DNA of 64,000 bases from RGIG3077 sp045541475. GTDB taxonomy: Bacteria; Bacillota; Clostridia; Oscillospirales; Ruminococcaceae. Each line of letters opens with the position of its first letter. Position 1 is the stretch's first letter. The stretch lies in contig JAZQJI010000041.1 in NCBI GenBank assembly GCA_045541475.1, forward strand, positions 35,747-99,746. Direction: 5' to 3'. Below, one piece after another: positions 33,402 through 42,752 of this stretch. The translations under genes were made by a program, and so were the position numbers. The notes below the pieces were generated by a model. It made no database searches and was not told where the DNA came from. It saw only the letters and a program-made list of their open reading frames with translations.

Positions 33402-35603
33402 ATGAAAAAAATAATCGCTTTTTTAGCGGCGTTTTCTGTTATTACAACAATGTTTGCCGCGTGTGATAAGGATGCTGCAAACAGCAGCCAAACATCCGTG
33501 CAAAGCACAACGTCAAGCAGTTCGGAAAGCAGTAATAATGAAATTAACCGTACAGAAACTATAATGGTTGCTGACAGCGCTGAGGACTTTGCATACGAAA
33601 TCAAAGACGGCGAGGTACATATTATAGGCTACAAACATGGCACTGTACTTAATATTCCTGAAGAGATTGAAGGCTGTAAAGTTACAACAATCGGGTACGA
33701 GGCATTTTATGAATGTAAAGAGATTACTGAGATAATTTTGCCCGATAGCGTAACTGAAATTCAAGACAGTGCATTTGGCGGGTGCGAATCGCTTGTATCG
33801 CTTACATTATCCGAAAATATTGATACTATCGGTGGCCTTGTCTTTAACGGAACACCTTGGCTTGAAGACCGAGAAGAGTCTGAGCTTATTATTAACGATA
33901 TTTACGTAACCTATCTGGGAAATGAATCCGAGGTAGTAGTACAAGAAGGGATTACACAAATTGCACCGTTTGCATTTTATGATAGCCACACTGTTCAAAG
34001 CGTGACCTTACCCGACAGCGTTAAGACTATTGGCGCAGCAGCATTTCATGGTCAAAAAACGCTTGCTTCGATAGATTTCGGCGACAGCCTTGAAACTATT
34101 GATTATCAGGCTTTTTATGAATGTACAAGTCTTGTTGATATTGATTTTCCCGATACGCTCAAATCAATAGGCGACAGCGCTTTTGAAGGTTGTACACAGC
34201 TTGTTGAACCTGCTATTCCCGAAGGTTGCACAGAGTTTGGATTGCAGGCGTTTGCGGATACTAAGTGGGTAAATTCTCTGCCTGCTGAATTTATTGTAGT
34301 AAACGGCATTATGCTTTATTATGTTGAATATTTCAGCGGCGGCAATCCTTCTGACGTAACCATTCCCGAAGAGGTACACACCATTGCAAATGGTGCCTTT
34401 AGCGAAAACGAAAAGCTTATCAATGTTACCATTGGAGATAACGTTAAAAAAATAGGCGATTGGGCTTTTGAAAGCTGCACAAATCTTGAAACTGTAACTA
34501 TGGGCGCCGGGGTTGAATATATCGGCGAGGGTGCGTTTGCATTCTGTTCATCACTTGCGCAGCTTAATTTGCCTGCAAGCGTTACAGAAATCTCGAAAGG
34601 TGCTTTTGCAGGTACGGATTCGCTTGAAGGTTTGAACGTTGACGCTGCTAATACAAGCTATATCTGCGATGAAAACGGGGCACTTTATACTGCTGATTAT
34701 AAAACAATTCTGTATTGTCCCAACGATGTTGAAAGCATTGATATAAACGAGAATACTGAAACTGTTGCTGATTATGCGTTTTATTCATGCACTGAGCTTG
34801 AAAGTTTTACAGCGTCAAACCTTAAAACTATCGGCGCATATTCCTTCTATGCTTGCGGTCTGACAAAGATTGAAGTTCCCGAAGGTGTTGAAAAAATCGG
34901 CAAGTTTGCATTTTCTGAATGTGACTCTGCAACAGAGGCATACCTGCCTGACAGCGTTACAGAGATTGGCAACGATGCTCTTTCGTGTCTTGATTACTGC
35001 CTTAGTGTAAGATTGCCCGCAAACCTTACACAAATACCCAGCCATCTGTTTTATATGGACTATATGCTTTGTCAGCTGGAAATTCCCGATACTGTAACTT
35101 ATATCGGCAGTTTTGCATTCTACAACTGCGCTTCAATGGTGACGTTTGTTCTTCCCGAAAATATCGACTATATCGGAAAGTGTGCTTTTTATGAATGTTC
35201 CGGTATGATAGAGCTTGTTTATCCCGAAACACTTTCATACATTCCCGCATATTGCTTTACCTACTGCGCATCGCTTGAAAGCTTTACCGTACCTGAGAAT
35301 GTAACCTCTCTTGGTTATGCAGCTTTTTCATATTGCGAAAGCCTTGCAACAATAGAATTGCCAGAAAATCTTGTTTCAATAGGTGAGCTTGCGCTTTATG
35401 AGTGCGTCGAGCTTACATCTGTAACCGTGCCTGAGAGCGTTTTGTGGATAGGCGATGCGGCTATCGGCATAGTGGGCGAGTATGATCATGATGACAACTT
35501 CATCATGGTTGTAACTAAGGATACCTACGGCGAAACCTACGCTAAAGATTACAGTGTTGAATACAAATACAGCGATGGATCTTACCCGAGCGAGTCTGAA
35601 TGA
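33402..35603 (+). CDS. BspA-type leucine-rich-repeat surface lipoprotein
   Basis: The 733-residue protein begins with a lipoprotein signal (MKKIIAFLAAFSVITTMFAAC) and a Ser/Thr-rich linker. The rest is a long run of 20-24-residue BspA/LRR_5 repeats of the pattern LPDSVTEIGxxAFxxCxSL. It ends in a cap VVTKDTYGETYAKDYSVEYKYS, similar to the cap of the LRR-dockerin protein at 61.7-63.2 kb. It should be anchored to the outer face of the membrane; BspA relatives bind host or plant-surface proteins. ATG 33402 has GAAAGGAC upstream. Confidence 0.92.
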   Translation: MKKIIAFLAAFSVITTMFAACDKDAANSSQTSVQSTTSSSSESSNNEINRTETIMVADSAEDFAYEIKDGEVHIIGYKHGTVLNIPEEIEGCKVTTIGYEAFYECKEITEIILPDSVTEIQDSAFGGCESLVSLTLSENIDTIGGLVFNGTPWLEDREESELIINDIYVTYLGNESEVVVQEGITQIAPFAFYDSHTVQSVTLPDSVKTIGAAAFHGQKTLASIDFGDSLETIDYQAFYECTSLVDIDFPDTLKSIGDSAFEGCTQLVEPAIPEGCTEFGLQAFADTKWVNSLPAEFIVVNGIMLYYVEYFSGGNPSDVTIPEEVHTIANGAFSENEKLINVTIGDNVKKIGDWAFESCTNLETVTMGAGVEYIGEGAFAFCSSLAQLNLPASVTEISKGAFAGTDSLEGLNVDAANTSYICDENGALYTADYKTILYCPNDVESIDINENTETVADYAFYSCTELESFTASNLKTIGAYSFYACGLTKIEVPEGVEKIGKFAFSECDSATEAYLPDSVTEIGNDALSCLDYCLSVRLPANLTQIPSHLFYMDYMLCQLEIPDTVTYIGSFAFYNCASMVTFVLPENIDYIGKCAFYECSGMIELVYPETLSYIPAYCFTYCASLESFTVPENVTSLGYAAFSYCESLATIELPENLVSIGELALYECVELTSVTVPESVLWIGDAAIGIVGEYDHDDNFIMVVTKDTYGETYAKDYSVEYKYSDGSYPSESE

Positions 35604-35625
35604 TAAATACAATTAAAGTGTAATA

Positions 35626-35666
35626 AAAAACGGTATTTGCAGATGAAATCTGTAAATACCGTTTTT
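35626..35666. terminator. Bidirectional terminator LRR lipoprotein / HD protein
   Basis: An 18-bp nearly perfect stem AAAAACGGTATTTGCAGA/TCTGTAAATACCGTTTTT around a 5-base loop. Confidence 0.88.
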
Positions 35667-35673
35667 GTTGTGT

Positions 35674-36135
35674 TTATATGCCAAATAATTCACGCGCAGC
35701 GCAAAGCTTGTCGCACAAGCTGACTATGATTGATTCCAAATAAATCGGCGCTCTCGGCACTGCGGGGAACATGTGTGATAGTATGCAATCTGCTTCTATA
35801 CGATTTAGTTTAAAGAGCCTTTTTGCGTTTTTGTAGGCAATTTTTGGGTGCCTTGCATTGTGGAAAGATTCGCCCTTTGACCTTATATATTCATTGCGGT
35901 TGTATAAATATAAATCGTGCAGCATAGCACCCCTTGCAGCGCTTTTACTGTTTAGGTGCAAAAACTTGCATACACGCCAACTTGTGTAAGCAACGTTAAG
36001 TGAGTGGCAAAATCTGTTTGTAAATTTGTGGTGCGTATAATTGCGCAGCAAGCTGACGTAAGGGTTGGTTACTATATCAGAAATATCATTGATAAATGCT
36101 TTTGGCAGTTTGCTTTTTTTAAGACATTTTGCCAT
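35674..36135 (-). CDS. HD-domain phosphohydrolase-like protein
   Basis: The 153-residue protein has HD-domain residues: CHSLNVAY, RGAMLHDLYLYN (HD pair), FHNARHPKIA and LSHMFP. Such small HD proteins are predicted metal-dependent phosphohydrolases; the substrate is unknown. It is the last gene of the leftward operon, 25 bases after ispE. A basic N-terminus (MAKCLKKSKLPK) is unusual but not diagnostic. Confidence 0.82.
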   Translation of the reverse strand: MAKCLKKSKLPKAFINDISDIVTNPYVSLLRNYTHHKFTNRFCHSLNVAYTSWRVCKFLHLNSKSAARGAMLHDLYLYNRNEYIRSKGESFHNARHPKIAYKNAKRLFKLNRIEADCILSHMFPAVPRAPIYLESIIVSLCDKLCAARELFGI

Positions 36136-36160
36136 GTACAGCGCTCCTTAAAATATGATT

Positions 36161-37024
36161 TTACTTATCGGTATTATCATAATAAGGCGTGCAGATTTCG
36201 GCAAATGCAAATTGTTTTTTGCAGATTTTTTGTGCGTTTTGGGCTTGTTCAAGTGTGTTAAACATTCCAAACACAGCCGAGCCACTACCGCTCATAAGAG
36301 AAAGCATAGCGCCGCATTGATTAAAAATCTGCTTGATTTTGAATATATCGGGCAAATCGGCGCAATCTTCAAGCGAGTTTACGCAAAGCTTTGCGGCATT
36401 TTCAATATCTTTGCTATTGATATATTCAACAATTGTTTTTGTATTGGTATGGGTTTGCTTTTCAATCAAATCAAATTTTCTGTAAGCCTGCACGGTTGAA
36501 ATACCGTTTTCGCCCTTGGCAAGCACAAAATATACGTTGCCGATAGGGGATATCGGTTTTAGTATTTCACCAATTCCGCTTACATATACAGTACCGCCGC
36601 AAATAAAAAACGGTACGTCTGCCCCTACTTTTTCGCCGATATTACAAAGCTCATTATCGGTTAAGGGCAATCCGTGCAGGGCGTTAAGCGCTTTTAAAAC
36701 GTATGCCGCATCAGCACTGCCACCGCCAAGTCCTGCCTGAGAAGGTATGCGCTTTTCTATGTGGATTTCAGCGCCTGCGTTTATCTGCGTTTTTTCAAAA
36801 AACAATTTAGCTGCTTTAAAACATGTGTTGCTTTCGTCAACGGGTATATCAGAAATGTTTGACGTTATTATAATACCTTGCTCCGTTGCCTTTACGGTGA
36901 TATCATCAAATATTGAGAGAGTTTGAAAAACCGATTCAAGCTCATGATATCCATCGGCACGTTTGGCTGTAATATCAAGCGATAAATTGATTTTGCAGGG
37001 TGCTTTTAAGGTTATTGTACTCAT
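36161..37024 (-). CDS. ispE: 4-diphosphocytidyl-2-C-methyl-D-erythritol kinase
   Basis: The 287-residue GHMP kinase matches IspE, the fourth step of the MEP isoprenoid pathway. Motifs are APCKINLSLDI and RADGYHELESVFQ at the N-terminus, the ATP loop SQAGLGGGSADAAYVL (about 93-108) and the C-terminal LMSGSGSAVFGMF. It overlaps the aminotransferase by 4 bases (ATGA-type junction), so it is translated with it. Confidence 0.97.
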   Translation of the reverse strand: MSTITLKAPCKINLSLDITAKRADGYHELESVFQTLSIFDDITVKATEQGIIITSNISDIPVDESNTCFKAAKLFFEKTQINAGAEIHIEKRIPSQAGLGGGSADAAYVLKALNALHGLPLTDNELCNIGEKVGADVPFFICGGTVYVSGIGEILKPISPIGNVYFVLAKGENGISTVQAYRKFDLIEKQTHTNTKTIVEYINSKDIENAAKLCVNSLEDCADLPDIFKIKQIFNQCGAMLSLMSGSGSAVFGMFNTLEQAQNAQKICKKQFAFAEICTPYYDNTDK

Positions 37025-38184
37025 AATGATTTTATAAAACTTTCAATGCGGGAAAGTGCTTCGGTAAGGTGCTTTACTGAATATGCGTAAGAAACGCGGA
37101 CATAGCCTTCGCCGCATTCGCCAAAAGCATCACCGGGAACAACCGCAACGTGCTTTTCCATAAGCAACCTTTCGCAAAATTCTTCGCTTGTTAATCCCGT
37201 TGATTTGATACAAGGGAAAACGTAGAATGCGCCCTGCGGCTCAAAGCACGAAAGCCCCATTTTCCTAAAGGAATTTACAAGAAGCTGACGGCGCATATTG
37301 TATTCTGCGCACATTTTTTTAACTTCGTTATCACAACTGCGCAGCGCTTCAACAGCAGCGTATTGGCTTGTTGTGGGCGAGCACATTATTGCGTATTGAT
37401 GGATTTTAAGCATCTGCTTTGCAATAGGTTCAGGCGCGCATACATAGCCTAAGCGCCAACCCGTCATTGCATAGCTTTTGGAAAATCCGTTGATAAGGAT
37501 TGTATGCTCACGCATGCCTTCAAGCGATGCAATTGAGCAATGCTTTGTGCCGTAGGTAAGCTCTGCATAAATTTCATCGGAAACAATTGCGATATTTGTT
37601 CCTCTAATAATTTCTGCAATCGGCTCCAAGTCTTCTTTTGTCATGATAGCGCCCGTGGGGTTGTTGGGGAAGGGAAGAATCAAAAGCTTTGTCTTTTCAG
37701 TGATTTTTTCTTTTAAAGCTTCAGGACGCAGCTTGAAATTATCTTCTTCCTTTGTTTCAATAGAAACCACCTTGCCACCGGTGAGTTCAACAATCGGTGC
37801 ATAGCTTACAAAGCAGGGCTCTACGATTAAAACCTCATCGCCCGGTTCAATCGTACTGCGTATAGCCAAGTCAATAGCCTCACTGCCGCCTACCGTAACA
37901 ATAATTTCGTTATCGGGGCAGTATTTATTTGTGGTTACTTTTTCAATATATTTTGATATTTCCTCACGCAAGGTTAGCAAGCCTGAATTTGACGTGTAAT
38001 TTGTGCGCTTATTTTCAAGCGTTGTAATTGCAGCCTGTCGCACGCTCCAGGGGGTTGCAAAATCGGGCTCGCCAACGCCAAGGCTAATTACGCCTTCCAT
38101 TGTAGCGGCAATATCAAAAAACCTTCTTATACCGGAAGGCTTTAGCGCCGTTGCTTTTGAGGAAAGTAATTTGTCATAGTTCAC
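37021..38184 (-). CDS. PLP-dependent class I/II aminotransferase (PatA/AspC-like)
   Basis: The 387-residue protein is a fold-type I aminotransferase. Motifs are LGVGEPDFATP, NYTSNSGLLTLREEIS, PFPNNPTGAIM, VSDEIYAELTYG and the PLP lysine in NGFSKSYAMTGWRLGY (about 235). It probably transfers amino groups between an aspartate, aromatic or similar amino acid and 2-oxoglutarate. It overlaps the Lrp-type regulator gene by 4 bases, and Lrp proteins often control such genes. Confidence 0.93.
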   Translation of the reverse strand: MNYDKLLSSKATALKPSGIRRFFDIAATMEGVISLGVGEPDFATPWSVRQAAITTLENKRTNYTSNSGLLTLREEISKYIEKVTTNKYCPDNEIIVTVGGSEAIDLAIRSTIEPGDEVLIVEPCFVSYAPIVELTGGKVVSIETKEEDNFKLRPEALKEKITEKTKLLILPFPNNPTGAIMTKEDLEPIAEIIRGTNIAIVSDEIYAELTYGTKHCSIASLEGMREHTILINGFSKSYAMTGWRLGYVCAPEPIAKQMLKIHQYAIMCSPTTSQYAAVEALRSCDNEVKKMCAEYNMRRQLLVNSFRKMGLSCFEPQGAFYVFPCIKSTGLTSEEFCERLLMEKHVAVVPGDAFGECGEGYVRVSYAYSVKHLTEALSRIESFIKSL

Positions 38185-38660
38185 GGAGAAACTAAGCCCC
38201 TTTCGTCGTCGGATTCGGTATTGATTGAAATACCCTTGTCTTTATAGGTTTTAAGTACAAAATGTGTTGCCGTTGAAAGTACACCATCAATTTTTGCAAG
38301 ACACTGCGCTACAAATTCAGCAACTGATTTAAGGCTTGATGCCGTTACCGTTACGGAAAGGTCGTAAGAACCGCTCATCAAAACAACGCTTTGCACCTCG
38401 TCGTATGACATTATTTTTCGTGCAACCTCGTCAAATCCGCTGTCTGCGGCAGGTGTTACTTTAAGTTCAATAACTGCGGTTACGTCATCGGTATCGCATA
38501 GTTCATCGTTCAAAATTGCGCTGTAACCCATAATAAGTCCGCGGTTTTCGTATTCTTCAATTTTGCTTGCAACTTCGCTTTCGGTTAAATTCAGCATAGC
38601 GGCAAGCTGCTCGTTTGAAAGTCTGGCGTTGTGTTTTAAAAGATTTAAAAGATTATCCAT
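38181..38660 (-). CDS. Lrp/AsnC-family transcriptional regulator
   Basis: The 159-residue protein has an N-terminal helix-turn-helix (LLKHNARLSNEQLAAMLNLT) and a C-terminal RAM/AsnC ligand domain (VTAVIELKVTPA, VQSVVLMSGSYDLSVTV). It probably senses an amino acid and regulates its own operon with the overlapping aminotransferase. GAAAGGAAT precedes the ATG; the PHP gene ends 20 bases upstream. Confidence 0.92.
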   Translation of the reverse strand: MDNLLNLLKHNARLSNEQLAAMLNLTESEVASKIEEYENRGLIMGYSAILNDELCDTDDVTAVIELKVTPAADSGFDEVARKIMSYDEVQSVVLMSGSYDLSVTVTASSLKSVAEFVAQCLAKIDGVLSTATHFVLKTYKDKGISINTESDDERGLVSP

Positions 38661-38680
38661 TTTACAAAATTCCTTTCATA

Positions 38681-39523
38681 TTAATCTATTTTCAAAAAAT
38701 ATGGTTTGCGTTGTTTAAAATATGCACAGTACTTAAAACCTGCCGCCTTTGCAAGCTCCATGCCCTGTTTTATTCCCTTGCCGATATCACACGCCTGATG
38801 TGAATCTGAGCCGATTGTAATAATCTCGCCGCCCATTTCCTTAAAAAGCTTGACATATTCAAGCGTGGGGAAGGTTTTGCCGTAACTTTGACGCAGTCCC
38901 GATGTGTTGATTTCCATCGCCTTGCCGTTTAAGCCAAGCGATTTAAAGGCCTGAGCTATAATTTCGTCATACTTTGACATATCAACCTTTATGCCCTGAT
39001 TTCCTTCGATATATCTTAATGTATATGTAAGATGACCGAGAGAATCAAACACAGGTTTTTGGCAAAGTCTGTGTATTTCGGTAAAATACTTGTAAAGCAA
39101 ATCGTCAATGTCAAATTCTTTGTAGTTGATAAATGCAAAATCAGGCATATTTTCAAGCTCGTGCAAGCTGCCTATAACAAAATCAAGACGCTTGTCGTTT
39201 TGCATTATCTGTGTGGCTTTTTCGTCGTATAAAGCCTGTCCCCATTCAATGCCACACAAAAGGTTAAAATTCTCGTATTTTTCTTTTGCTTTTGTCACAG
39301 CCGAAACTGAGGCTTCGTATACTTTGTTGTAATCGTAAATGTCAAATTCATAGTCCGATTGCGGTCTGCTGTAATTCTCTCTTGAAAAAAATCTGTCCGC
39401 TTCGCAATGGTCGGTAATTGCGTAGGCATCGAGGTTAAGTTCAATAGCCCTTGCAATCATATTTTCCATTTTTTCGTCAGAATCCGGCGAAAAAGCTGTA
39501 TGTGTGTGCAAATCAATCAGCAC
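38681..39523 (-). CDS. PHP-domain phosphatase, histidinol-phosphatase family
   Basis: The 280-residue protein has the PHP metal-binding motifs LIDLHTHTAFSPDS, AITDHCEAD, LCGIEWGQ, VIGSLHELEN and IGSDSHQ. It resembles HisJ/HisK-type histidinol-phosphatases, but no his genes are nearby and other phosphoesters are possible. I start at GTG 39521-39523, with AAGGGAAG at 39531-39538 (minus) 7 bases away; the 32 further in-frame codons upstream lie in AT-rich promoter sequence. First gene of the leftward operon. Confidence 0.88.
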   Translation of the reverse strand: MLIDLHTHTAFSPDSDEKMENMIARAIELNLDAYAITDHCEADRFFSRENYSRPQSDYEFDIYDYNKVYEASVSAVTKAKEKYENFNLLCGIEWGQALYDEKATQIMQNDKRLDFVIGSLHELENMPDFAFINYKEFDIDDLLYKYFTEIHRLCQKPVFDSLGHLTYTLRYIEGNQGIKVDMSKYDEIIAQAFKSLGLNGKAMEINTSGLRQSYGKTFPTLEYVKLFKEMGGEIITIGSDSHQACDIGKGIKQGMELAKAAGFKYCAYFKQRKPYFLKID

Positions 39524-39705
39524 AAAAACACTTCCCTTTTTAGTCTTTTGAATGATTATAGCATAAATTTCGGAAAAATAATAGTGGTTTACAAAAAATT
39601 CATATTTTTTTCTTTTCATATCGCATTTTATATGATAAATTATAATAGATTAGGTGTGCGAAGCGCCAAATAAGTCTAAAATTATTTATCTTGGAGGTTA
39701 AATAT

Positions 39706-39975
39706 ATGAGAGCAGTAGTTACCGTAATCGGAAAGGACGCCGTAGGTATTCTTGCAAAGGTAAGCGGAATTTGTGCCGAATACAACGCAAACGTAACCGA
39801 TGTTACACAAAGCGTTTTGCAGGATGTTTTTGCAATGATGATGCTTGTTGATATTTCCTCAATGTCAACTGATTTTTCTGCACTTTCTGACAGAATGACA
39901 GCGTTGGGTAACGAATTGGGCTTATCCATTCATACAATGCATGAAGATATCTTCAACTCAATGCACAGAATATAA
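39706..39975 (+). CDS. ACT-domain protein, UPF0237 family
   Basis: The 89-residue protein is a single ACT domain (MRAVVTVIGKDAVGILAKVS). UPF0237 proteins usually stand beside UPF0210 proteins, as here with a 23-base gap, and may bind an amino acid as a regulatory partner. ATG 39706 follows TTGGAGG (39691-39697) at normal spacing; an ORF start further upstream would include this ribosome site. Confidence 0.93.
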   Translation: MRAVVTVIGKDAVGILAKVSGICAEYNANVTDVTQSVLQDVFAMMMLVDISSMSTDFSALSDRMTALGNELGLSIHTMHEDIFNSMHRI

Positions 39976-39998
39976 CGGTTATTTAAAGGAGCTTTTTT

Positions 39999-41357
39999 AT
40001 GCTTAATGTATATGATGTTCTTGAAACGATAAGAATGATTCAGAACGAATGTCTGGATATAAGAACAATTACCATGGGTATTTCACTGCTTGATTGCATC
40101 AGCGGCGATGCCGATACTGCCTGCACGAAGATTTATGACAAGATTACCAAAAAGGCTGAAAATCTTGTAAAATGCGGTGAAAAAATCGAAAAAGAATACG
40201 GCATACCGATTATCAACAAGCGTATTTCGGTTACGCCTATTGCTATGATATGCGCGGCAGCCAAGGGCGCTGATCCTGTAAAATATGCTTTAACGCTGCA
40301 AAAAGCAGCTGATACCTGCGGTGTAAATTTCATTGGCGGATATTCTGCACTTGTGCAGAAAGGCTTTTCCGCAGGCGATTTAGAGCTTATCAAATCTATA
40401 CCCGAAGCTTTAAGCGTTACAAAAAATATTTGCTCATCAATTAACGTCGGCTCATCAAAGGCGGGCATTAATATGGATGCAGTTGCACTTATGGGTAAAA
40501 TTATCAAACAAGCTGCTGAAGTTACAGCCGACAGACAGTGCATCGGTCCGGCAAAGCTTGTTGTGTTCTGCAATGCGCCTGAGGATAATCCCTTTATGGC
40601 GGGAGCTTTTCATGGCCCCGGCGAGCCCGATTGCGAAATCAACGTTGGCGTTTCCGGCCCCGGTGTTGTAAGGTCGGCTATTGAAAAATATCCTGATGCT
40701 GATTTGAGCGAGCTTGCAAACATCATTAAAAAGACAGCATTTAAAATTACAAGAATGGGCCAGCTTGTAGGCTCAAAGGCAAGCGAAATGCTTGGCGTGC
40801 CTTTTGGCATTGTGGATTTGTCGCTTGCACCCACACCCGCAGTTGGCGATAGCGTTGCGCATATCCTTGAAGAAATGGGACTTGAAACCTGTGGAACACA
40901 CGGCACAACTGCTGCTTTGGCTATGCTTAATGATGCTGTTAAAAAGGGCGGCGTAATGGCTTCTTCTCACGTTGGCGGACTTTCAGGTGCATTTATCCCC
41001 GTATCTGAAGATGCAGGCATGATTGATGCCGTTAACAACGGCACGTTGTCTATAACAAAGCTTGAAGCAATGACAGCTGTTTGTTCTGTCGGTCTTGATA
41101 TGATAGTGGTTCCGGGTGATATTTCTCCCGAAACGATTTCTGCAATCATCGCAGACGAAGCAGCAATCGGCATGGTTAACAACAAAACAACTGCTGTCAG
41201 AATTATTCCTGCAATCGGCATGAAGGAAGGTCAAACGCTTGAATTTGGCGGACTTTTGGGTAGCGGTCCCGTTATGAGCGTGTGCGATAAATCATGCGCA
41301 AAATTTATATCAAGGGGCGGACGCATACCTGCGCCCATGCACAGTATTAAAAACTGA
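39999..41357 (+). CDS. UPF0210/DUF711 (PFL-like) protein
   Basis: The 452-residue protein belongs to the DUF711/UPF0210 family of pyruvate-formate-lyase-fold proteins of unknown function. Recognisable parts are NECLDIRTITMGISLLDC, NVGVSGPGVVRSAIEK, DLSLAPTPAVGDSVA, and FGGLLGSGPVMSV. No glycyl-radical activase is nearby. It forms a pair with the ACT protein and ends only 25 bases before the V-ATPase cluster. Confidence 0.92.
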   Translation: MLNVYDVLETIRMIQNECLDIRTITMGISLLDCISGDADTACTKIYDKITKKAENLVKCGEKIEKEYGIPIINKRISVTPIAMICAAAKGADPVKYALTLQKAADTCGVNFIGGYSALVQKGFSAGDLELIKSIPEALSVTKNICSSINVGSSKAGINMDAVALMGKIIKQAAEVTADRQCIGPAKLVVFCNAPEDNPFMAGAFHGPGEPDCEINVGVSGPGVVRSAIEKYPDADLSELANIIKKTAFKITRMGQLVGSKASEMLGVPFGIVDLSLAPTPAVGDSVAHILEEMGLETCGTHGTTAALAMLNDAVKKGGVMASSHVGGLSGAFIPVSEDAGMIDAVNNGTLSITKLEAMTAVCSVGLDMIVVPGDISPETISAIIADEAAIGMVNNKTTAVRIIPAIGMKEGQTLEFGGLLGSGPVMSVCDKSCAKFISRGGRIPAPMHSIKN

Positions 41358-41382
41358 TTTTTAACGGAGATTTTGGATATAT

Positions 41383-41697
41383 ATGGAAAGCTTGGTTAAG
41401 AGCATGCTTGATATAGAAGAGCGTGCGAGAATTAAAGTTGAAAACGCAAAGAAAATGGCGCAGCAGATGATAAATACTGCCGAAAGTGAAAGTATCGGGC
41501 GCATTGAAGCTATAAAGCAGAAGGCGCAAAACAGCGTGGATGACATTGAAATGCAGAAAAAGGCTGAATATGATGTTATTATTGAGGCTCAAAACTGTGA
41601 AAACGAAAAACGCTGTGCGGCTATGAAACAAAGCTTTGATGAAAATTCCGAAAGGATTGCTCAGGATATTTTTCAAAGTATTATCGGAGGAGAATAA
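41383..41697 (+). CDS. V/A-type ATPase subunit H/G-like (peripheral stalk)
   Basis: The 104-residue protein is almost one long charged helix (EERARIKVENAKKMAQQM ... MQKKAEYDVIIEAQ), typical of the stalk subunit H (G) that pairs with subunit E in a coiled coil. It is the first gene of the ATPase cluster and its stop is directly followed by the ATG of subunit C. Confidence 0.8.
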   Translation: MESLVKSMLDIEERARIKVENAKKMAQQMINTAESESIGRIEAIKQKAQNSVDDIEMQKKAEYDVIIEAQNCENEKRCAAMKQSFDENSERIAQDIFQSIIGGE

Positions 41698-42735
41698 ATG
41701 CAGCAGCCAAAACTTAACGCTACTATTGCCAAGGCAAGAGCGTTGTATGGCAAGCGTTTGAAGCAAGATGATTATATTGCACTTGCGCACTGCCGAAATG
41801 TAAGTGATGTGGCAGAATATCTTTACGCAAATACATATTACGGTGAAGCACTCAGCGGTGTTGATTTGCGTTCGGTTCATCGCGGATATTTGGAGTCAAT
41901 TATCCGCACAAATTCGCTGGAGCGTTATCTAAATCTTTGTAATTTCCAAAAGCTTTCCAATTTACCTTTTTTTGATTTTTACCTGCGTGAGCTTGAAATA
42001 TCCGAGCTCATGCGCTATGTTATGTATATGAACGTCGGTGCGGTATCTCACTTTATATCTTCCGTGCCGAACTATGTTCTTGAAAATGCTACTTTTGACA
42101 TTCACGCATTATCAAAAGCAACCACTGATGATGAACTTCTTGAAGTGTTAAAGCACACGCCCTACTGCGATATAATTAAAAACGCCGGTTATGACGCAAA
42201 CGGAAAAATCAACTATCCGAGATGTGAAGTACTTTTGCGTACATATTACCTAAGCGAGTTGGGCGATATTGTTAAGCGCACTATCAGCGGAAGCGAGCGT
42301 GACGAACTTTTGATGCAAATTAAGCAGCAGGTGGATTTGATTAATATTATCAATTCATACAGGCTAAAAACCTTTTTTAATCTTGATAACGAAAAACTTG
42401 TAGAGCACATGCTGCCGTTTAAGGGCCGCATGACAGCAACGCAAAAAAATGAGCTTATGTCATCTCAAAACGGAGAGGAATTTGTAGAAAACTTTTCCAA
42501 AAGCGTTTACGGCAGACAGCTTGGTTCAATAAAATCGGGGTTTTTTGAAGAGAACATCAACAGACTTAGGGCGGTTTCTGCAAAGCGCGGTTTGATGTCT
42601 GCAAAGGGTGTTTCGCTTTGTCTTTATTGCCTTAAATATCTTTTTGATATTGAGGCTGAAAATATAGTTACAATCATTGAGGCTATCCGTTACGGAAAAT
42701 CGCCCGATGTAACACTTAATTATGTTATTTACTGA
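41698..42735 (+). CDS. V/A-type ATPase subunit C
   Basis: The 345-residue protein matches the archaeal-type subunit C (NtpC), the funnel that links the central rotor shaft to the membrane ring. It is all-helical with the repeated pattern of the family (YLRELEISELMRYVMYMN, CEVLLRTYYLSELGDIVKR). It is abutted by the H-like gene and followed after 17 bases by subunit I. Confidence 0.88.
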   Translation: MQQPKLNATIAKARALYGKRLKQDDYIALAHCRNVSDVAEYLYANTYYGEALSGVDLRSVHRGYLESIIRTNSLERYLNLCNFQKLSNLPFFDFYLRELEISELMRYVMYMNVGAVSHFISSVPNYVLENATFDIHALSKATTDDELLEVLKHTPYCDIIKNAGYDANGKINYPRCEVLLRTYYLSELGDIVKRTISGSERDELLMQIKQQVDLINIINSYRLKTFFNLDNEKLVEHMLPFKGRMTATQKNELMSSQNGEEFVENFSKSVYGRQLGSIKSGFFEENINRLRAVSAKRGLMSAKGVSLCLYCLKYLFDIEAENIVTIIEAIRYGKSPDVTLNYVIY

Positions 42736-42752
42736 GAATTGGCGGTGATTAT

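Noticed and set aside
33402..35603. Tandem DNA repeat in the LRR lipoprotein gene
   Set aside because: The protein repeats are degenerate at the DNA level and belong to the LRR fold; there is no recent nucleotide tandem repeat.
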